Shown here in pieces: positions 58,739-64,000 of a stretch of 64,000 bases of DNA. The first letter of the stretch is position 1. Every line of letters begins with the position of its first letter. The DNA is from Eumeta japonica. Taxonomy: Eukaryota; Arthropoda; Insecta; Lepidoptera; Psychidae. The notes under the pieces are model-generated. The model was not told where the DNA came from. It did not search any database and was given only the letters and a program-made list of their open reading frames with translations. The stretch spans positions 455,191 through 519,190 of the forward strand of contig BGZK01000284.1 of NCBI GenBank assembly GCA_005406025.1, read 5' to 3'. A program made the translations under genes and the position numbers.

Positions 58739-59070
58739 CCTGGGGAGGGGGAATAGAAAGAGACAGAGCGAGAGTGGATGCGTGGCACTCGAACGCATGC
58801 GTGTAGTATATCTGTTACAGGTCAGCGCGAGCGTTAGCAACAGTAGCGTCCAATATTCCAACTCAAGAGGGAGAGAGAAAGAGAGATACACAAAGGTAGA
58901 AGGTAGGAGAGAGAAAGAGAGTGAGTCGGTAGATTTCGTCTCGCAATTGTTTTTCGCAATTGTAACGTGCAACGAAAAACGCAATTTCTACCCCTTCCTA
59001 TTTTCATTTTCACATTACGAAGTTTCACTTCTTCCGCATGGAGGGACTCCACGCACTATTTTTCTTTGAG
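58739..59070. mobile_element. Dispersed repeat with GA-rich middle and GAAGTTTCACTTC core
   Basis: GA-rich runs (58860-58935) precede duplicated tcgcaattgt words (58940-58962) and then attacgaagtttcacttctt (59012-59031) and ccgcatggagggactccacg. The core matches those at 33211 and 34130. Frames on both strands overlap here and reflect the low-complexity sequence. Element class unknown. Confidence 0.4.
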
Positions 59071-59676
59071 GTGTTTGTCAAATGTATTTCAAAATATAAA
59101 CAATCTTCGGAAGCGATTTAAGTATAAAAAAAAAAGCAAGTTAGATTTCAAATACTTTTCAATTCTCATAGAACGCATGTTGCATGAAAACTAAGCGCAA
59201 CATTTTAGAAGATTATCGATTCTCTTCTGAACAGGAGTTATCGATTTTTTTTTATCTCGATATATCTAACAACTCTTTTGTTTAATGTTATATTTAAGTG
59301 ACATACACACGGTTAAGACAGACGAACTGACGCCATAACCCTGACGTCAAATAACAGTTTTACAGCGTCAAGTACTTAGACATGCATACATGTACAGATT
59401 GATAAGCACGTTACTCTCTTTTGCGTCGCACAGTCGGACAAGAAAGTGTATTTTAATATGTTCAGAATATCACCGAAAAATGAATAAGTCCTTTTCGCAT
59501 TCAATAAAATAACTACGTACTAAAGAATTCAATTAAATAAATTAATTTAACTTTTTAATTAAATAAAGTAAATATGGCAAATGTGATGTATCCTTGTAGC
59601 TTATTTGTGGTGACATTCTCATCCGCTTGCAACAAAAGTGATTATAACAGTTTCCTTCCTCGTGTCAACCAAATAA
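59071..59676. other. AT-rich stretch, possible decayed LTR
   Basis: If the primer-binding site at 59677 is real, an LTR should end within a few bases of it (gtgtca at 59662-59667 is one option). I cannot place its left end. Confidence 0.3.
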
Positions 59677-59694
59677 TGGCGCCCGACCTGGGGC
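59677..59694 (+). other. tRNA-Lys-type primer-binding-site-like motif
   Basis: tggcgcccgacctggggc differs at two positions from the 18-base complement of the 3' end of insect tRNA-Lys (TGGCGCCCAACGTGGGGC), the primer used by gypsy-type LTR elements. It also forms the left part of a short imperfect hairpin with gtcgggtcgctatt. No gag-like frame follows, so it may be a remnant or a coincidence. Confidence 0.4.
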
Positions 59695-62600
59695 ACGTCG
59701 GGTCGCTATTTTAGTGTTACACGTGAATAGACAATATGTTTTCATATTTACCGAACTTCCAAAGTTTGATTTCAGTACAATAATACCTATATTATTGTCT
59801 TTACTTTGATTCCCTGAACTGTCTTTGTCCACTCTTGACTTCGATCAATTTTGCATGCATATCGAATGAATTGAACTTCTTTGAACAGTCACGATTCTAA
59901 ACAGACTCACTTATAGTGAAGTATTTTTCAATATCAACGACGAAAACTTTGATTGAAAAAACTGTTGCGAGTTTTTTAATATCAATAAGATGCCGTTTTG
60001 TAACTGTACATTAATACATAAATATACAAAAATTGCTTACAATCAAGTTTTTAAATACTTTTAAATAAATTTTATAAATGCTGACTACTAGTAAAAATAG
60101 GCTACCTCTCATCCTGGACAGATTTATTTTACGCAACTGCGACACTCAGCTGGTAATAATAACGAAGGGAATATAATAAGGCTTTGAATCTAATATTGCC
60201 GAAATCGGAATTTAATTTATGTGAAACAAGCTTCAACTCACTTAAAACAAGAAATTAATTCAAACAAATCTTCATAAACATTAGCTTTACTGTGGCACTA
60301 AGACCAAGGCGGGTATGCCTTAATCCTCCCTCTGGGCAGGCGGATCGACGATAGCACCATCGAATCTTTTACAGCTATGTAGCTATTATTTGTCATCTAT
60401 CTGGATTTTAGGTTTTTAATGTTCTTGTCTTATTACATTTCTCTTAATAACGGCCAATGGCATCAATAAGCTTTTAGTCATTCAAAGTTAAAGAAATAAA
60501 GTTTTATAACTTATATAATATAATAGTTGATGCGAATGTTAGGAATTGCGTAACTTAAGCGATTGAAGTCGTATTCAAATAATATATTTGTTTTGTCGAG
60601 TCAATATTTCGAAGCTGAACTAGAATTCGTTTAGTAAGTCATGAACATAACATGCATCGAAATAAATTACATTCACAATATATTATTTTGTTTATTTCAA
60701 AGTACACATTTAATTACATTTCTTTTATTTAAAATTGTTATTTTATTTTAATTTTACATTATTACATTTAATTACACCCATTACAAAATTGTGTTAAAAA
60801 TAATAAGCATGACGATACGCATAGATACATTTGGTCTGGGCCGTAATCTTTAAATATTTGTACATATACAGCCGTTCTGTTCGGGCGACTGTCAACGGAA
60901 AGCATTATTTTTGTAGATCTGAAAACAGACTGAATGTTCGAAATTTATGTAAGCGTATGGAACTCTACCGCTCTGAATTGCCTGCGAATGATGCGTTGCG
61001 CAGGTTCAGCGCTCCCCGACCCCTCCTTCATCCTCCCGCATTGCTACTCTACGTCATTTTGACCCTTTTGTGACTAACTTCACAGTGGCGGAGTTTCGTG
61101 CGTTATACTGTATATTGTCGAAGTATGGAACACTTTATGTAGATAAGTTAAGCCCGTTTGCTCGTGATCTGTTTTCAATGACTATGTTTTAAACGTGAAT
61201 TGTATGTTTAAAATAATGAGCTAGGAGCAACCATTATTTTGACCATAAAACATAATTTTTGCATGGTTTTTTGAAGACTTTCAATGTGTCGAATATGAGT
61301 ATTTTAGTACAGAGACAATATCGCGCTGACATGTTTCCAAGGTAGTTTCAATGGGACTGTAATATGTACTTAATAAACTACAATATTTTTTAAAATTCTA
61401 TTCTTGACCAATCCAAGCTGCGTGGTTAGTGTTTTGTGACAATGTGAATACAATGTGGCTGGAAGGCATCTCTATCATCAATAATAATACTAAAATATGT
61501 TGATTGAGTACCAAAAAGGAAATTTTCAAATCGAATTAATTATTGCAAAATAAATGTATAAATACGAAAATTCACTTTAATTTCATTGGGGTGGAGTTGC
61601 AAACAAAGCTAAAATAAAATAAAAAAATTGCAACAAAATAAATATAATTTTTTTCTGAGAACCCATGTCACCTTTTTAAAACAAATCTTATTAGATTGGA
61701 TTGAATATATGATTAAACTTATTAGATAGGTTTACATGAACCTATATTTATTCAATGCGGTAAATCAATATAAAAATTCGAATACACATAATTTTGACTA
61801 ACTATATAGCCATAATTACTCTACTCGTAATATGCAGTCGAGCCTTCGAGTCAAAAGGGTCACATAGCAGTAGACAAAAACTCATCCCAGGAGACTTTGA
61901 TCCCCATGGTTCCTTCCAAGATCCGCCCTTAATATATGTGCAGGTGTTTAGATCGATGTGTTACGAAATTAATAAAAGGACAAACAATATGCATATGAAG
62001 GGATGAAGGGCTTAATGCCCGAAACTCTTGACCGAAAATAAACACCGTAGGTAGACGTGCCCCTGCAGTGATGATGGTAATTGTGATGAACAACTTCACC
62101 TCAGGCAATAATACGTAACAAACAGATTTTGCTTATTAAACTTTGATGATACAACTCTATACAGTCGATCTCGAAAGTCATTATCTCAAGCACACAAAGC
62201 CATAGAGTTAACTTCGTAGTATTTACATTGATCTCAAACTATTATATAGCTTGTGTTGTTTATCAACAGTGGTACTACTAATCAATGACCGGCTACATCT
62301 TGTTGAAAAATACACTTATAAAACAATACTTGCAGACGGTGCTGTAGTGAGCTTTAGGGATTACACTTTATAATTCACATAGAAATCTTGATAACTTTAT
62401 GTTTTCACTTCATACAACAGCAGCAGCAACAAACAGCAGCTTTGTTGTTTGTATATAATTTTATACAATTTATTTTCTTGATGTTCAAAATAATGGAGAA
62501 CTAGTTAAAAAACAAATCTTGATTGATTTTCAATAATAGGAACACATGACACTACTGTAGTGGTGTAGAATAGACCGATATATAGGAGAACATTTTTTAA

Positions 62601-62849
62601 CTTCCTCCTATAAAAAATTAAGATTTTCGAATCGAAATTTAAGGAAGACATAAAGTCCGATTCCACTGCCTCTGTTAATCTTAGACCCTTTCTCAATTCC
62701 AATCACAATACCGCTCTCCATTACACACCCTTCAGTTTCGTCTAAATGGAATACGATTCTATTTCGATATTATATTAGTGATTGTCTTGCTCGTTCGCGT
62801 ATTTGTAATAAATATATAAAATATGATTATGAGTACCTCCAATCACGGT
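59695..62849. other. Long AT-rich stretch, nothing firm
   Basis: 60830-61080 holds an 80-codon plus-strand frame in less AT-rich sequence, unmatched. A short stem, gggcttaatgccc, lies at 62008-62020, and a CAG-rich patch lies near 62417-62440. No gene seen. Confidence 0.4.
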
Positions 62850-62945
62850 ATATGATCTCGACCCCGTTGTCCCTCTCAGTTCTGGTCCCTGTTTCGCTAT
62901 CGGTTCCAGTTGCGTCTCGGTTCATGGTTCCAACTATAGATAACC
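62850..62945. repeat. Degenerate minisatellite patch
   Basis: gatctcgaccccgttgtccc, then gtccctgtttcgctatcggt and tccagttgcgtctcggttca. Same CCGGTTCC-like word family as 40765-40920. Confidence 0.4.
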
Positions 62946-63505
62946 GACTCTCCCCACTGCTATATTATCAAATAATTTTCTTAAATTACATATATATAGT
63001 TCTCTGTGTACGCGGCCAAAGTCCATTCGCTCACATATATCTAAGTTTCTTAAATAATATATATATATATATATATATTTATAATATAAAATTAGATACA
63101 TGTGAGCAGATAGTTCCTAATTTCAATCAAACTATCCATTTCGGATCAGAATACATAACGAAACAATCAGACCTAAGTCGAAAAAGCTACATATGCACAT
63201 AAGCTAAGCCGAAAGAAATGGTACCTGCGTTTTATAATCATAATATGCATATATGAAATATGTAATAAAATTACACTATGAAGCTTAATAATAAACAAAT
63301 ATAAGGTCGAATTGCGGGGTAGATACTAATTATCATAATAAAAAAAAAATGTACCTGTAGCACTCAAGACAAAAAAGCTTTCTATCTCTTACAAAACAAA
63401 GAAAATTGCAAATTTTCGCTTTATGCATTAGTATAAATTTTTATGTAGGTGATGCACGTTCAGCAATTTTCATTTTGTACTATCACCTTAAAATTGCTTT
63501 TTCAG
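62946..63505. other. AT-rich stretch with an (AT)n tract
   Basis: The (AT)n tract lies at about 63056-63078. It otherwise ends in a pyrimidine-rich run (tgctttttcag) just before the candidate exon. Confidence 0.5.
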
Positions 63506-63644
63506 TATCTTCCCCATAACGGTCACTCATCCGGTTCAAAGTTGGGTAAGCCCATAATCCGTTCTCAATTTCAGGAAGTGGAAGGAAACAGTAGTAGAAA
63601 AGAAAGTACGCATTCCGGGTTGTCTGACGTCGGGCGTCGATTGC
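63506..63644 (+). CDS. Candidate internal coding exon of an unknown host gene
   Basis: An acceptor-like attgctttttcag ends at 63505, and a donor-like gtatgt starts at 63645. Between them is a 139-base open segment, read in phase 0, with mixed-composition, hydrophilic residues: YLPHNGHSSGSK, then FQEVEGNSSRKESTHSG and LSDVGRRLR. A second acceptor-like ctcaatttcag ends at 63574, so a shorter 70-base exon is an alternative; a gtaag lies at 63546, but the 29 bases to that acceptor are too few for an intron. The residues look like a disordered linker or cytoplasmic tail. I cannot assign a family, and the rest of the gene is not visible in the window. The exon is predicted from splice signals and composition only. 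Confidence 0.3.
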
Positions 63645-64000
63645 GTATGTAAAATTTAGTTTAAAAAATTACATATTTTTTTATTTGGATTTTCCATAGC
63701 TGCCTGATTATGAATATTACTCGACATTGAGTGAGATAGAAACATCCAAAAGAAATGTAATTTTGTAATTTGACAACGTTTCTACCAAAAGAATTATTAC
63801 TGTAAAAACATTAAATGTCAGGTTTAAAAAAATTTGCCAATTCCAAAATATTATTTTTCTGTATTTTAGATTTTTTCTCTCAAACTAAGAAAGCAAAATG
63901 CTTGCAACGCTCAGAACCTTAATTTCTTAATAATAGATATACTTGCCACTATAACATTAACACTCATGTCTCGTTTCCCGAGCGCGGTAAGCGAAGACCA
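63645..64000. other. AT-rich right edge
   Basis: Mostly AT-rich. The last 40 bases turn GC-richer (tctcgtttcccgagcgcggt, preceded by an ATG at 63967) and could be the start of a feature beyond the window, but nothing can be decided here. Confidence 0.4.

Noticed and set aside
63967..64000. ATG followed by GC-richer sequence and a GTAAGC donor-like site at the right edge
   Set aside because: Too little sequence remains to tell a start exon from chance.

Overview
The window looks like insect nuclear DNA, almost certainly from a moth or butterfly, and mostly intronic or intergenic. It is strongly AT-rich and has no long open reading frame, no intact gene, and no intact tRNA or rRNA. What can be recognised is decayed mobile DNA of types familiar from Lepidoptera. 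These are LINE reverse transcriptase fragments, the dispersed 'GGTTCCGTAC' elements, Helitron-like tails ending in GCTAGT or similar, tRNA-derived SINE remnants, a Ty3/Gypsy integrase tail, and a possible LTR primer-binding site.

Layout. 1-9 kb: a Helitron-like tail, a minus-strand LINE RT fragment, two lepidopteran dispersed repeats, and a 110-bp imperfect hairpin at 6.34 kb. 9-17 kb: a series of CpG-rich islands (9.4, 12.1, 15.1 and 16.2 kb) in AT-rich DNA, with two perfect hairpins; these are the best candidates for host regulatory DNA. 18-23 kb: a degenerate GGAATCGG-type minisatellite and two same-strand copies of one LINE family. 26-38 kb: two more 3' stubs of that LINE, a ~92-bp tandem array with alternating units, a Gypsy Pol remnant, SINE and Helitron-like pieces, and a longer GGTTCCGTAC element. 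45-46.4 kb: a 32-bp-monomer satellite with alternating A and B units, split by a poly(A) retroposon with a clear target duplication. 48.7-51.2 kb: two head-to-head LINE copies, one broken by a 379-bp insertion, followed by a palindromic cluster of LINE 3' ends joined by long (AT)n tracts. 54.7-59.7 kb: another GGTTCCGTAC element, one CpG-rich island, duplicated palindromes, and a tRNA-Lys-type primer-binding-site-like motif. Near 63.5 kb lies the only stretch that resembles a host coding exon.

No working gene system can be claimed. The most unusual structures are the alternating-unit tandem arrays, the LINE palindrome cluster, several perfect long-stem hairpins outside recognised transposons, and the candidate exon near the right edge. 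Family assignments rest on memory of common lepidopteran repeats and on visible motifs; no database search was possible.
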